The notes under the pieces are model-generated. The model was not told the origin of the DNA and did not search any database. It saw only the letters and a list, made by a program, of their open reading frames with translations. The position numbers were made by a program, and so were the translations under genes. A stretch of 36,383 bases of DNA from a virus: positions 1 through 36,383 of the IMG/VR virus record IMGVR_UViG_3300037502_001927. One strand, written 5' to 3'. Position 1 is the first letter of the stretch. Each line of letters opens with the position of its first letter. Shown piece after piece: positions 1-7,186 of the stretch.

Positions 1-127
1 CGCATCACGACCAAGTGATGCTAGGTAGCCGAGAGTGGTGGCCGGCACACCCAACAACTGAGCACGGCAACGAGGACATGTACGCCGCAACCCGCCGCGC
101 CATCGTCAGGGCTGCGGCTGAGATTGG
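1..127. repeat. Terminal direct repeat, copy 1 (circular-closure overlap)
   Basis: Bases 1-127 are identical to 36257-36383. The frame that enters the second copy at 36257 continues without interruption from base 128 to the stop at 180-182. The overlap therefore marks where a circular or circularly permuted genome was cut open. A length of exactly 127 matches a common assembler k-mer size, so this is best read as an assembly overlap rather than physical terminal repeats. Confidence 0.93.
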
Positions 128-182
128 AAAAGGACTGCGCCCGTTCCCGAGTGACGAAGAGATCAGGGAGAACTGGACATGA
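3..182 (+). CDS. 3' part of a small phage protein whose gene crosses the contig join
   Basis: This is the downstream end of the gene that starts at 36055. Joined through the 127-bp overlap, the whole gene is 384 nt and encodes 127 residues. It is a paralogue of the next full gene (226-597): both share an N-terminal RELLEAAAKAAG block, a central PLTDDGDALRLAV block and a C-terminal ATRRAIV block. These look like members of a small hypothetical family common in phages of Burkholderiales. I see no catalytic motif. The stop overlaps the ATG of a 16-codon mini-frame at 179. Confidence 0.85.
   Translation, partial: HHDQVMLGSREWWPAHPTTEHGNEDMYAATRRAIVRAAAEIGKGLRPFPSDEEIRENWT
96..127 (+). repeat. 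32-bp direct repeat, copy A (end of paralogue gene)
   Basis: These 32 bases encode the RAIVRAAAEIG tail of the junction-spanning gene and recur exactly at 185-216. The copy at 36352-36383 is the same copy seen again in the contig overlap. Confidence 0.9.
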
Positions 183-229
183 CTCGCGCCATCGTCAGGG
201 CTGCGGCTGAGATTGGGAGGCAAGCATGA
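179..229 (+). pseudogene. 16-codon mini-frame, relic of a third paralogue tail
   Basis: The ATG at 179 overlaps the upstream TGA, and the TGA at 227-229 overlaps the ATG at 226. Between them lie 16 codons reading MTRAIVRAAAEIGRQA, the C-terminal tail of the same small-protein family. Bases 185-216 exactly repeat 96-127. The simplest reading is that a third tandem paralogue lost everything but its tail, leaving a coupled mini-gene that still bridges its neighbours. It may be translated, but no function is suggested. Confidence 0.6.
185..216 (+). repeat. 32-bp direct repeat, copy B
   Basis: This is an exact copy of 96-127. It lies between the end of the junction-spanning gene and the start of the 226-597 gene, immediately before the GGGAGG ribosome-binding site. 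Confidence 0.9.
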
Positions 230-597
230 GTGACCGCGAACTACTTGAGGCCGCCGCCAAGGCGGCGGGGCTGACGCTTGGTGCTTGGAGCGACGACTAC
301 GGCGCGTTTATGTACCGAGGTGTGGAGCCGGGTAAAAGTTGGTGGAACCCCCTCACCGACGACGGCGATGCGCTGCGGCTGGCGGTGAGGTTGGGACTTC
401 ATGCAAAGCAATTTCCAATTCTTGACAACGGCTTCGACGCTCCGCGTGGGATGGTTGAGGTGTGGCGTGTCGTGTGGTGTGTCGATGACGACGACCCGTT
501 GCACGTTGAGTTTTTGCGGAGCGGCGATGACAGGCTTGTCGCCACCCGCCGCGCCATCGTTGGGGCTGCTGCTTGGCTAGCAAAGGATATGAAATGA
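226..597 (+). CDS. Small phage protein, paralogue of the junction-spanning gene
   Basis: This encodes 123 residues of unknown function. It shares RELLEAAAKAAG (residues 4-15), the PLTDDGDALRLAV block near residues 42-54 and the ATRRAIV tail with the gene at 36055-182, while the sequences between are unrelated. The pattern fits an old tandem duplication whose middle diverged or was exchanged. A GGGAGG ribosome-binding site at about 215-220 sets the ATG at 226. The stop overlaps the next gene by four bases, so the two are probably translated together. Confidence 0.85.
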   Translation: MSDRELLEAAAKAAGLTLGAWSDDYGAFMYRGVEPGKSWWNPLTDDGDALRLAVRLGLHAKQFPILDNGFDAPRGMVEVWRVVWCVDDDDPLHVEFLRSGDDRLVATRRAIVGAAAWLAKDMK

Positions 598-917
598 GTG
601 ACTTGAGAGACGCTGCGCGTCAAGCGCTGGAGGCGTTGGAAGACCACGCCAAGCAGTACCCGCACATGCAGAAAGGCTACACGGTAGATGCCATCACAGC
701 CCTCCGCGCCGCGCTGGCAGAGGAAGCACTGCAACGCCTGACTGATGCGAATCAGGAGATTGAGGCCGCGCTGGAGAAACCCAAGTTCACCCTGTCATGC
801 GGCTGCCAGTCGCAGTATGGCGGCGTCCCTGCGTACTGGGAAAGAGATGGCAGCACTGCCTTCGGCATGATCTGCGAGAAGCATTGGCACAAGTACGGCG
901 CAAGGAGCGAAGCATGA
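594..917 (+). CDS. Small phage protein with a Cys/His cluster
   Basis: This encodes 107 residues. The ATG at 594 overlaps the previous stop (ATGA) and is preferred over a TTG seven codons upstream. The N-terminal half is helical and rich in Ala, Glu and Arg. The C-terminal half has SCGC near residue 70 and a later CEKHWHKYG, which could bind zinc, though this is only suggested by the spacing. It belongs to the coupled chain of small accessory genes. I do not recognise a function. Confidence 0.8.
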   Translation: MSDLRDAARQALEALEDHAKQYPHMQKGYTVDAITALRAALAEEALQRLTDANQEIEAALEKPKFTLSCGCQSQYGGVPAYWERDGSTAFGMICEKHWHKYGARSEA

Positions 918-1201
918 GATTTGTCCAAGAGCACGCCGCAGCGGTGCTGGACTACTGCCGGCACGCTCGCACGATGAGCGAGATCAGGCAGCACTTTTAC
1001 GAGCGGCCTGACCAAGCGCGCTATGCGGTCCAGAACCTCGTCAAGTCCAACCACCTCGTCAACCTGCTGCCAGGCGCGCGGCGGGGGCTGTACCTGACTA
1101 TCAGCAAGCCGCCTGTGCTGCGGTTAAAGCCCAAGTCCGTCAAGCCAGCGCCTGTGCTCAGGCCGGTGGCCAACAGCGTGTGGCAACTGGGAGTCCTATG
1201 A
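914..1201 (+). CDS. Small putative winged-helix DNA-binding protein
   Basis: This encodes 95 residues. The ATG at 914 overlaps the upstream stop by four bases, and a possible earlier start at 797 would overlap the previous gene heavily. Residues 1-55 have the helical pattern of a winged helix (VLDYCRHARTMSEIRQHF, then a second helix ending LVKSNHLVNLL), followed by a GLYLTI strand resembling the wing. The tail is basic and proline-rich. A DNA-binding accessory or regulatory role is plausible but inferred from pattern only. Confidence 0.75.
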   Translation: MRFVQEHAAAVLDYCRHARTMSEIRQHFYERPDQARYAVQNLVKSNHLVNLLPGARRGLYLTISKPPVLRLKPKSVKPAPVLRPVANSVWQLGVL

Positions 1202-1434
1202 GCCTCGTCACCCCAGTTTGCGTCTATCTGGCCGTGAACCCAGACGCAGAGCTGACCACGGAAGTGATCTCTGCTCGATGGGGCACCGATCAGAACAACG
1301 TCACCAGTTCACTGAAGCATGCGGAAACGAAGGGCTGGGTGAAGTCCACGCTTAAACAGAACCCGATGCGCGTCAGCAAAAAGATACGCGTCTACACTGC
1401 CGGTGATCGGCTATTGAAGGAGATCGCAAGATGA
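1198..1434 (+). CDS. Small putative winged-helix protein
   Basis: This encodes 78 residues. The start at 1198 overlaps the previous stop (ATGA). The order of predicted helices, TTEVISARWGTDQNNVTSSL then KHAETKGWVKS, followed by a basic strand, resembles a compact winged-helix fold. A basic KKIRVYTAGDRL segment could contact DNA. It sits beside another winged-helix-like gene, so the two may be a related pair of phage regulators. No specific family is recognised. Confidence 0.75.
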   Translation: MSLVTPVCVYLAVNPDAELTTEVISARWGTDQNNVTSSLKHAETKGWVKSTLKQNPMRVSKKIRVYTAGDRLLKEIAR

Positions 1435-1616
1435 CCTCTCGAATTCCCAAAGGCGGCGACCAGCAGGGCCGATACCCCGAGGCCGCCGAATGCTGCACTG
1501 ATATTGGCGTAGACGATGATGCAGACTTGAGCATCGAACGAGCCACAATCTATCTGGCTGCCGTTGTAGCGGCAGTGCTGTGCATCATTCTGGCTTTAAG
1601 CATGTTGGCATCATGA
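1431..1616 (+). CDS. Small single-pass membrane protein
   Basis: This encodes 61 residues and is coupled by ATGA overlap to both neighbours. The first 36 residues are polar and acidic (DDDADLS). Residues about 38-60 form one strongly hydrophobic segment (ATIYLAAVVAAVLCIILALS) that ends almost at the C-terminus, so it is probably tail-anchored in the inner membrane. It lies far from the holin and endolysin in transcription order, so a lysis role is not supported. Exclusion or envelope modulation is possible but speculative. Confidence 0.7.
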   Translation: MTSRIPKGGDQQGRYPEAAECCTDIGVDDDADLSIERATIYLAAVVAAVLCIILALSMLAS

Positions 1617-1813
1617 GGCAACTCTCGGCCGACACAGCCCTCTGCGCCGGCAGCCACCGCGCAGAATGCAACAACTGCATGCGCAGACTTTCACCGCCGC
1701 ATGACCGCCAAGTTTGGATGGTCGCCTGGGTGATGGACGACAAACCATGCCCAAGCTATTTGCCGCCCAGCAAAGCAGTCTTTTCGCGCGAGCCGGCCGA
1801 AGATCCAAAGTAA
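1613..1813 (+). CDS. Small Cys-rich phage protein
   Basis: This encodes 66 residues, starting at the ATG at 1613 that overlaps the previous stop. A CAGSHRAECNNC cluster near residues 11-22 (Cys, His, Cys, Cys) suggests a zinc site, and a later CPSYLPP is typical of a small family found in betaproteobacterial phages. Function is unknown. It ends the rightward accessory chain, and its last 58 bases run antisense through the 3' end of the holin gene. The convergent ends therefore leave no room for a separate terminator. Confidence 0.7.
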   Translation: MRQLSADTALCAGSHRAECNNCMRRLSPPHDRQVWMVAWVMDDKPCPSYLPPSKAVFSREPAEDPK

Positions 1814-2271
1814 TAGGCCACCACGCTAGCCCAGGCCCCGCCCAGGGCGCCGAGCATGACCAGCAGCGCGTCTCCGCCAGTTTCAGGCTTGCCTTCAGCC
1901 AGCAGCCAGCTTAGCACGCCGAAAAAGCCGCACGTGATGCCGATGGCCAAGAGCCGCGGTGTCCAGGTGTCACCGCTGGCCGCCTCGCGCTTTCGCGCAC
2001 CATCGCGGTCTGCCTGGTGGATCCGCTCCAGATCAATGTCCAGCTCGCGCATGCGCACCTGAAACGCCTGCTCTGCGGCTTTAATCTTGACCAGCGCATC
2101 GGCGCCACCGACGGCCATCGCCTGCGAAATGTCGGCCTCAGAGCCATCAGGACGGCCTAGAAGAGCATCGGACAGGGCAGACGCAGCTACCCCTGCCAGC
2201 GGGCCGCCGAGCGCTGTGGCGAGGCCTGGTGCAACGGTTCTGACAACGCTTTTCCAGTCAAAGTCCATCAT
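1756..2271 (-). CDS. Holin (GTA_holin_3TM-like)
   Basis: This encodes 171 residues. Residues 1-40 are glycine- and alanine-rich and mildly hydrophobic (LATALGGPLAGVAASAL). A charged helical middle follows (about 60-105, ending ADRDGARKREAASG). Two clear membrane segments come near 110-125 (LLAIGITCGFFGVLSWLL) and 138-155 (LVMLGALGGAWASVVAYYF). The layout matches the three-TM holins of phages and gene-transfer agents. It would form the inner-membrane lesion that releases the endolysin. The ATG at 2271 overlaps the endolysin stop, so the two are translationally coupled. The 3' end overlaps the convergent gene on + by 58 bases. Confidence 0.85.
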   Translation of the reverse strand: MMDFDWKSVVRTVAPGLATALGGPLAGVAASALSDALLGRPDGSEADISQAMAVGGADALVKIKAAEQAFQVRMRELDIDLERIHQADRDGARKREAASGDTWTPRLLAIGITCGFFGVLSWLLAEGKPETGGDALLVMLGALGGAWASVVAYYFGSSAGSREKTALLGGK

Positions 2272-2744
2272 CCCTCCATCAGGTCAGCAATCCGACGCGC
2301 CCAGCCACGCGAGAACGCCGGCCAGTTGGTCAGGCCGGTCATGAATCGCAGCCGCTGGGCCAGCATGCGCATGCGCAATGAATTGGCGTCCTGTGCATAA
2401 GCCGCAGTCAGAGTCTTAGGTCCGATCACTCCATCGGCCTCAACGCCCAGCGCCCGCTGCAACCATTTCGTTGCCTGACTTGGGCCTGAGTTCACCGCGG
2501 CGTCAAACACTGCATACCTAATGCCTGGCGGCAGATCATCGGCGCGCACGGGCTTCCAGTAACGCTCCATGTATACCCGCTGCGCTAGATCAAGCGGCAG
2601 CTCGCGCATGTCGCCTGTGTATCCCACCTCGCGGGCGACTGCCTCGGTAATGCCGTAGCGTGTTTTGCCTCCTGGGTCGGCAGGATGGTCGGAGAAATCG
2701 CCTTCGTGGCCCAACAGAAGGGCAAATGCGGTTTGAAAGTTCAT
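2268..2744 (-). CDS. Endolysin, GH108 muramidase
   Basis: This encodes 158 residues and cleaves the glycan strands of peptidoglycan at the end of infection. The N-terminal signature HEGDFSDHPADPGG holds the presumed catalytic Glu14, followed by TRYGIT as in glycoside hydrolase family 108. The C-terminal half (VNSGPSQATKWLQRALGVEADG) matches the associated peptidoglycan-binding region. There is no signal peptide, so it should depend on the adjacent holin. Its length is normal for the family. No Rz/Rz1 spanin pair was found beside it. Confidence 0.93.
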   Translation of the reverse strand: MNFQTAFALLLGHEGDFSDHPADPGGKTRYGITEAVAREVGYTGDMRELPLDLAQRVYMERYWKPVRADDLPPGIRYAVFDAAVNSGPSQATKWLQRALGVEADGVIGPKTLTAAYAQDANSLRMRMLAQRLRFMTGLTNWPAFSRGWARRIADLMEG

Positions 2745-2751
2745 ACAAAAC

Positions 2752-4959
2752 TCACAAAATAGAATTAAATTCTAGGGAAAATCCTATTGATACAATATAT
2801 TGCCCTTCTCTATTGTCTAAAGTTAATGCATCTTGAAATAATTTAGTGATTTTGCTGTTGTTGCTTTGCTGCATTCCGTTAAAATTACCAGCAGTGTTTA
2901 AATAATAATAAGACAAAGCATATATATTTGGCAAATAAGCAATTCCAACATTATTAGAAAAATATGCGCCAGCTTTATTGCCTGACACAGTATATGAGGT
3001 TAAGCTAGGCAAATAGCCATCAGACGATAATGGAAAATCATTGCTTTTAGTGTATGACGTTAAAATATTATTGTTGTATAAATATGAAATTGTGTACGTT
3101 TGTGAAGCGCCTCTTGTAAATGAATCTCCTACTGGAAAAAGCGTACTTACATAACTTAATGAAACTATGTTGTCAATGCTTATATTATAATCTGGATCAT
3201 AAAATACTTTAATTGTATTGTTAACTGATCCAAAAAAATCATTTGTTAAAGTGTCATAATTATTTGCTGTGTATGTTGCCGATACAGATGAAAGTCTACT
3301 TTCTGAGTCTGTAGCAGAAATAAAATCTGTAAAAGTTGATTGAGGATTAATCGGATATGTTCTCCCAATAGCTGGGTAAAAATTGCTATATTGATACTTT
3401 TGCAGGACGTTGTTATTAAAATAAAAATGAGCGTTAAAAGTAGAAGACGCATCTTTGTTGTCATAAGATGCAGAAACTGTGTTGTCAGAAAATGTATATA
3501 AATTGTAAGCAATGTTTAAGGATTTGCTATTTGAAAATTTATCTGTATATCTAATTATTGGCGTGAACCCGGAAAAATTTTCAAAGTATTCATAAGGAGC
3601 AACAATTTGATTTCCATTTTGACTTTTTGAAAATCTTAGAGCCAGTGGAGCCAAAACTTTGTTTATAGTTTTTTGCAACAAAACAGAAACAGAACCATCG
3701 TCAAAATTTAATCTTGCAACTTTTTCAATATCTTGTGTGCTATTTAATGTGCCTCTTGTTACAGCAAAAATCCACCACGTGCCATTGTGTTTTTTGGCTG
3801 TGATTGCATACACATTATCATTAATTGATGTTTGCCATATTCTTAAATAATCAGGCGCTTTTTGAATTTTAATTATTCTGCCACCTTCTTGAAAGCTCAC
3901 ATATATTTTATCGTTGCCATCAGAAAAAGTATGTATTTGGGCAAAAGAATACTGCCCGCCGGCATTGTTTGTATAAACAAAATCTGTAGCTATTGTTTGA
4001 TTTTTGTAATCATATTCTGCTTGCCATCGATAATTTATTGGCCCAGTAGTTGATGATGATATTTGAAGATATGCAACTAAATACCAAACACTGCATGATT
4101 TTGGGTTGCTTAAAAAACCAATCAGCTTGGGATTGCTCCAATCCTGCCCCTGGAACTCAATCACGCAGTTGTCGCCAACCTCAAAGACCTCGGCGTTGCA
4201 GTCCTGGTACAGAATCGGCACGGCTGAAAGCGTGCTGGTCTGATTGATGCCCAGCCCCTGCGAGCCCAGCCCCAAGGCGGTTGAACGATCATCTGTCAGC
4301 GTGACATCGGCGGTGTCGTTTTCGTAGTTGATGGAAGTGATGACGCCGCGCCTGTATGTCGGCTTGAACTTCTGCCATCCTGGCAAGATGGCGGCATTGA
4401 AATACGCCTGCGGCCCGGTCATCAGCTCGCGCGCCAGAAGCTGGCCATCGGCGGCGGTGTGCGCAGCGCCACCAGGCACCATAAGCACATGTTGTGGCTC
4501 ACCGGGGATCTCAATGGTTGCCACCTCGCCTGATGCGTCTGGCGTGAAATCCGCGCACCAGATCTCACGCGCGGCGCTGTAATTCTTGTCCTGGATAACG
4601 TTGATTCGCTTGGCCAGCTCGCCGCGGTTCAGGATCATCGTTGTCAGCTCGCGCTGGCGTGCGTCTCGCTCGTCTTCTTTCGTGCGCAGCGCAACGAGCG
4701 CCTTTTCCATCGCCGCCGTGTCTGCCGATGGATTGGCAGCATAGACCGCTAGCTCTGCAGCCCAGGCGGCATTAAGAACCTGCACTTGGCTGTTGAGGCT
4801 GGCCACCGCATTGCTGGCCTGCGTGATCTGAGTCTCCACCGCCGCAAAGTCGGCCTGTAGCTGGGCCAGCAACGCTGCCGCGCTTGCGGCTCCTGTGTCA
4901 AGTGCTACCGAGTACCTGCCTTCGCCAAGGTTGCTCAGTACCGTAGCCTTGCCCATCAA
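2752..4959 (-). CDS. Tail-tip hub/receptor-binding protein with an AT-rich C-terminal domain
   Basis: This encodes 735 residues. Residues 1-290 are GC-rich and phage-like: a short beta segment, a coiled coil at about 25-130 rich in Ala/Gln/Glu, then an OB-fold-like region (GVITSINYENDTADVTLTDD near 205, GDNCVIEFQGQDWSNPKLIGF) resembling baseplate hub or spike proteins. From about residue 292 (below position 4085) composition changes sharply to AT-rich, Asn/Ser/Tyr-rich coding, probably an exchanged host-recognition domain. The frame stays open across the boundary. The start overlaps the end of the upstream gene by four bases. The domain function is inferred from position and composition. Confidence 0.8.
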   Translation of the reverse strand: MMGKATVLSNLGEGRYSVALDTGAASAAALLAQLQADFAAVETQITQASNAVASLNSQVQVLNAAWAAELAVYAANPSADTAAMEKALVALRTKEDERDARQRELTTMILNRGELAKRINVIQDKNYSAAREIWCADFTPDASGEVATIEIPGEPQHVLMVPGGAAHTAADGQLLARELMTGPQAYFNAAILPGWQKFKPTYRRGVITSINYENDTADVTLTDDRSTALGLGSQGLGINQTSTLSAVPILYQDCNAEVFEVGDNCVIEFQGQDWSNPKLIGFLSNPKSCSVWYLVAYLQISSSTTGPINYRWQAEYDYKNQTIATDFVYTNNAGGQYSFAQIHTFSDGNDKIYVSFQEGGRIIKIQKAPDYLRIWQTSINDNVYAITAKKHNGTWWIFAVTRGTLNSTQDIEKVARLNFDDGSVSVLLQKTINKVLAPLALRFSKSQNGNQIVAPYEYFENFSGFTPIIRYTDKFSNSKSLNIAYNLYTFSDNTVSASYDNKDASSTFNAHFYFNNNVLQKYQYSNFYPAIGRTYPINPQSTFTDFISATDSESRLSSVSATYTANNYDTLTNDFFGSVNNTIKVFYDPDYNISIDNIVSLSYVSTLFPVGDSFTRGASQTYTISYLYNNNILTSYTKSNDFPLSSDGYLPSLTSYTVSGNKAGAYFSNNVGIAYLPNIYALSYYYLNTAGNFNGMQQSNNSKITKLFQDALTLDNREGQYIVSIGFSLEFNSIL
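2760..4085. other. AT-rich coding island inside the tail-tip gene
   Basis: Two 60-base lines counted by hand (3061-3120 and 3181-3240) have 27% and 20% GC, against 72% for a line in the RecT gene (34441-34500). The island covers the last ~440 codons of the tail-tip gene and ends abruptly near 4085. This is a sign of transfer of the receptor-binding module. Confidence 0.9.
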
Positions 4960-6425
4960 CGCTCTCCAACTTCCATATATGCGTCGTTATTTCCGACGTA
5001 ATAATTGATGTACGACGCGACAAAGTTTCTGTCGCCGGCAAAAACACGCTGCGACGGCCGCAGCAGCCAGTCAATAGCAGATCGAACTCTGACGTTGCCG
5101 CCAGAAACCGAAACCGAGCGTAGGCCCTGCAATGTGCGGTTGTAAGCTGGATCTGGCGTCTCGTTGATGGCAAAGCCAGAGGAATATCCTTCAATAATCG
5201 CCGTATAGCGGAATGGTCCCTGATTTAGCGTCACTGTCTGCACAGGCCCGTTTGCCATTTGGTATTCAACAACAAAACCATTCGGCAACGTCACCTGACG
5301 AAGTATCTTGAACTGCGTCGCCGCGTTGATCTGTGTAATGTAGCTTTGCGCTGCTGGCACGACGCACTGGACGTAGTTGCTCAGGCCCGTCTGCAGCGTA
5401 GCCTGCCAGCTCGAGATAGGCACCCGCACCGTGCCGCCTGGCGTGGTGAGCTCCATCACGTAGTAGGTCGTCGCGTCGCCAAGCTGGCCAGTAAAGTCAT
5501 GATTCAATAAACTATTACTAGCACCGAGTGGTGATGCAACTTGAACTTGCCCGAATAAATGAAAAACTAACGATGATGCTGATGCTAAAATACTAGGAAC
5601 AGAAATTAAGCCGCAAATGTTATTTGATAAAACAGCAGGCTGGCCTAATGGTCCAAAATCAGTAATGTCTGCTTGTACTTCAAGCGCAGATAGTATATTT
5701 ACATTGCCAAGAGGGCCAGATTCTTCAAAATAAATTTCAGGATCTGGAGCTTTATTTGGAAATGCTTGTGATGGTGGAGTAAAATTTGATGTATAGCGAG
5801 CTATACCTTTTGTCAATCTAAAGTCATCAATATAACCTGAAAAAAAGAAACCATTATAAAGTCCCAATCTACCAATTGAAAAAGGGTTTGTACTATTACT
5901 TAAAGCTGAAGATGAAGTTGCAGATTGTTGTTCAATTCCATTAAGATACAATTTAAAGATGTTTGAATTTCTAACTATTGCGACATGATACCAAACGCTT
6001 GATGTAACTGTTGAAGTTGTTTGTAAAGTAATTATATTTGTAGATCCGCTGTAAGCCTCAAATATAATATAATTTGTTGCTGTTCTTGAACATGCAAAAG
6101 GAATTGTACCATTAGACAAAAAAGAATCAGCTTGTCCGCATATAAGATGAGTTTGTCCTGTTGTGCTAAAATAAATCCAAAATTCTATAGTAAAATTACC
6201 AGACCCAAAATCAAAATCTGCCGAATCAGGTATTGATAAATAATCACCTGCTCCATCAAAATATCCAGATGCGCCGCCGAATTTTGATTGCGTTGTGCTT
6301 ACTTGCGCATTGCCATTAGCCGTGACTGTTTTCGGGCTTGGCGAATTATCTGTAAACGTAGTGCTGCCATTTGCTCCATCCATGTGGAGCAAAAGCGAGA
6401 CACTACTGTAATTCGGATCAGCCAT
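4956..6425 (-). CDS. Tail protein with LamG/concanavalin-like N-terminal domain
   Basis: This encodes 489 residues. Residues ~8-215 carry a laminin-G/concanavalin-like jelly roll: LLLHMDGANGSTTFTDNS, YFDGAGDYLSIPDS, NFTIEFWIYFS, VWYHVAIVRN and FKLYLNGI occur in the expected order. Such domains usually bind glycans. DNA for residues ~29-305 is AT-rich, whereas residues ~306-489 return to the GC-rich backbone and resemble a conserved tail-tip protein. The start overlaps no gene and lies 2 bases after the upstream stop. It probably forms part of the adhesion tip together with the next gene. The order LamG first, conserved part last, is worth noting. Confidence 0.8.
   Translation of the reverse strand: MADPNYSSVSLLLHMDGANGSTTFTDNSPSPKTVTANGNAQVSTTQSKFGGASGYFDGAGDYLSIPDSADFDFGSGNFTIEFWIYFSTTGQTHLICGQADSFLSNGTIPFACSRTATNYIIFEAYSGSTNIITLQTTSTVTSSVWYHVAIVRNSNIFKLYLNGIEQQSATSSSALSNSTNPFSIGRLGLYNGFFFSGYIDDFRLTKGIARYTSNFTPPSQAFPNKAPDPEIYFEESGPLGNVNILSALEVQADITDFGPLGQPAVLSNNICGLISVPSILASASSLVFHLFGQVQVASPLGASNSLLNHDFTGQLGDATTYYVMELTTPGGTVRVPISSWQATLQTGLSNYVQCVVPAAQSYITQINAATQFKILRQVTLPNGFVVEYQMANGPVQTVTLNQGPFRYTAIIEGYSSGFAINETPDPAYNRTLQGLRSVSVSGGNVRVRSAIDWLLRPSQRVFAGDRNFVASYINYYVGNNDAYMEVGER
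5505..6330. other. AT-rich coding island in the LamG-domain gene
   Basis: By eye the DNA between about 5505 and 6330 is far richer in A and T than the sequence on both sides, while the reading frame continues. It encodes the LamG-like domain and its linker. This is a second patch with the same character as the one at 2760-4085. Confidence 0.85.
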
Positions 6426-6427
6426 GA

Positions 6428-6823
6428 TCAGCCAATGGTTGCGCTAACCAGTTTTACAGGCCCGCCAGAAACAATCGACAAGGTATTCAGCACCAGCTTG
6501 CCGCTGACCGCTGCGCTGCCGGCCTGCGTTGGCAAACTCAGATGCACGTTGTTATCCGAGTCACAGAACTCGCCATATGCTGCCGTGCCGGTGGCATTGG
6601 CGCTAGTGTCTTCCGCCGAAGTTACGTCAAACGTAAGCACGCCCGTCGATGCCGACACGGTACCGCACGGATCAGCCAGCGGGATTTCGGCAAGTAGGAC
6701 ATCCGAGGCATCGCGAATTCTCAGCTTGCCTGCGGCAGAGCCGGCGTCGATTAGGTCACGGAAGGCCTTGTGAGCCTCTTCTTTGGCGTCTACGGAATAG
6801 GTTGCAACTGATGGCACTGCCAT
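6428..6823 (-). CDS. Putative tail structural protein
   Basis: This encodes 131 residues and is not firmly assigned. The ATG at 6823 is chosen because a CAGGAG ribosome-binding site lies 7 bases upstream; an in-frame TTG at 6829 would sit too close to it. The C-terminal half is beta-rich (STGVLTFDVTSAED, KLVLNTLSIVSGGPVKLVSAT), as in small tail-tip or tube-associated proteins. It lies 2 bases from the adhesion gene that follows and 2 bases after the previous stop, inside the tail-tip cluster, which supports a virion role. Confidence 0.75.
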   Translation of the reverse strand: MAVPSVATYSVDAKEEAHKAFRDLIDAGSAAGKLRIRDASDVLLAEIPLADPCGTVSASTGVLTFDVTSAEDTSANATGTAAYGEFCDSDNNVHLSLPTQAGSAAVSGKLVLNTLSIVSGGPVKLVSATIG

Positions 6824-6825
6824 GA

Positions 6826-7185
6826 TCAATCTCCTGAAAGTTTGGACTTGATGAGTAAGGTAAGCGTGGCCTGGCCACTCGACACAGTGAAGGACTCTAC
6901 AGCGGCCTGGAACAGGCCATCGGCAAGCGAGACGGTGATCAGTGCGTACAGACGCATCAGGCGCTCTACGGCGGTTTTCTGGGCCTCTGAGGCCACTTGC
7001 CAGACCAGGCGCACCGTGCGGTCAGCCTGTGAATAGCCGAAGTCATTGAACACAGCAGAGCCATCAAGCGTGGCCACGCGCGTCACCCGGCGCGTCATGC
7101 TGCTGAGGTCTGACCTATCAGTGTCTAGCTCAAGCTGGACCACGCCCAGCGGGTCGGCGGTTGTCGCGGCGATGGTTGCGATCAT
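6826..7185 (-). CDS. Putative minor tail protein
   Basis: This encodes 119 residues. It lies directly after the tape measure gene, the usual place for distal tail proteins of siphoviruses. The sequence is mixed beta with a helix near residues 65-85 (SEAQKTAVERLMRLYALI). The C-terminus TVSSGQATLTLLIKSKLSGD looks like beta hairpins. No catalytic motif is visible. The assignment rests on position and size, with no recognised family. Confidence 0.75.
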   Translation of the reverse strand: MIATIAATTADPLGVVQLELDTDRSDLSSMTRRVTRVATLDGSAVFNDFGYSQADRTVRLVWQVASEAQKTAVERLMRLYALITVSLADGLFQAAVESFTVSSGQATLTLLIKSKLSGD

Positions 7186-7186
7186 G

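Noticed and set aside
1-127. True 127-bp terminal repeats of a linear virion genome
   Set aside because: The length equals a common assembly k-mer and a gene reads straight through; read mapping would be needed to support physical ends.
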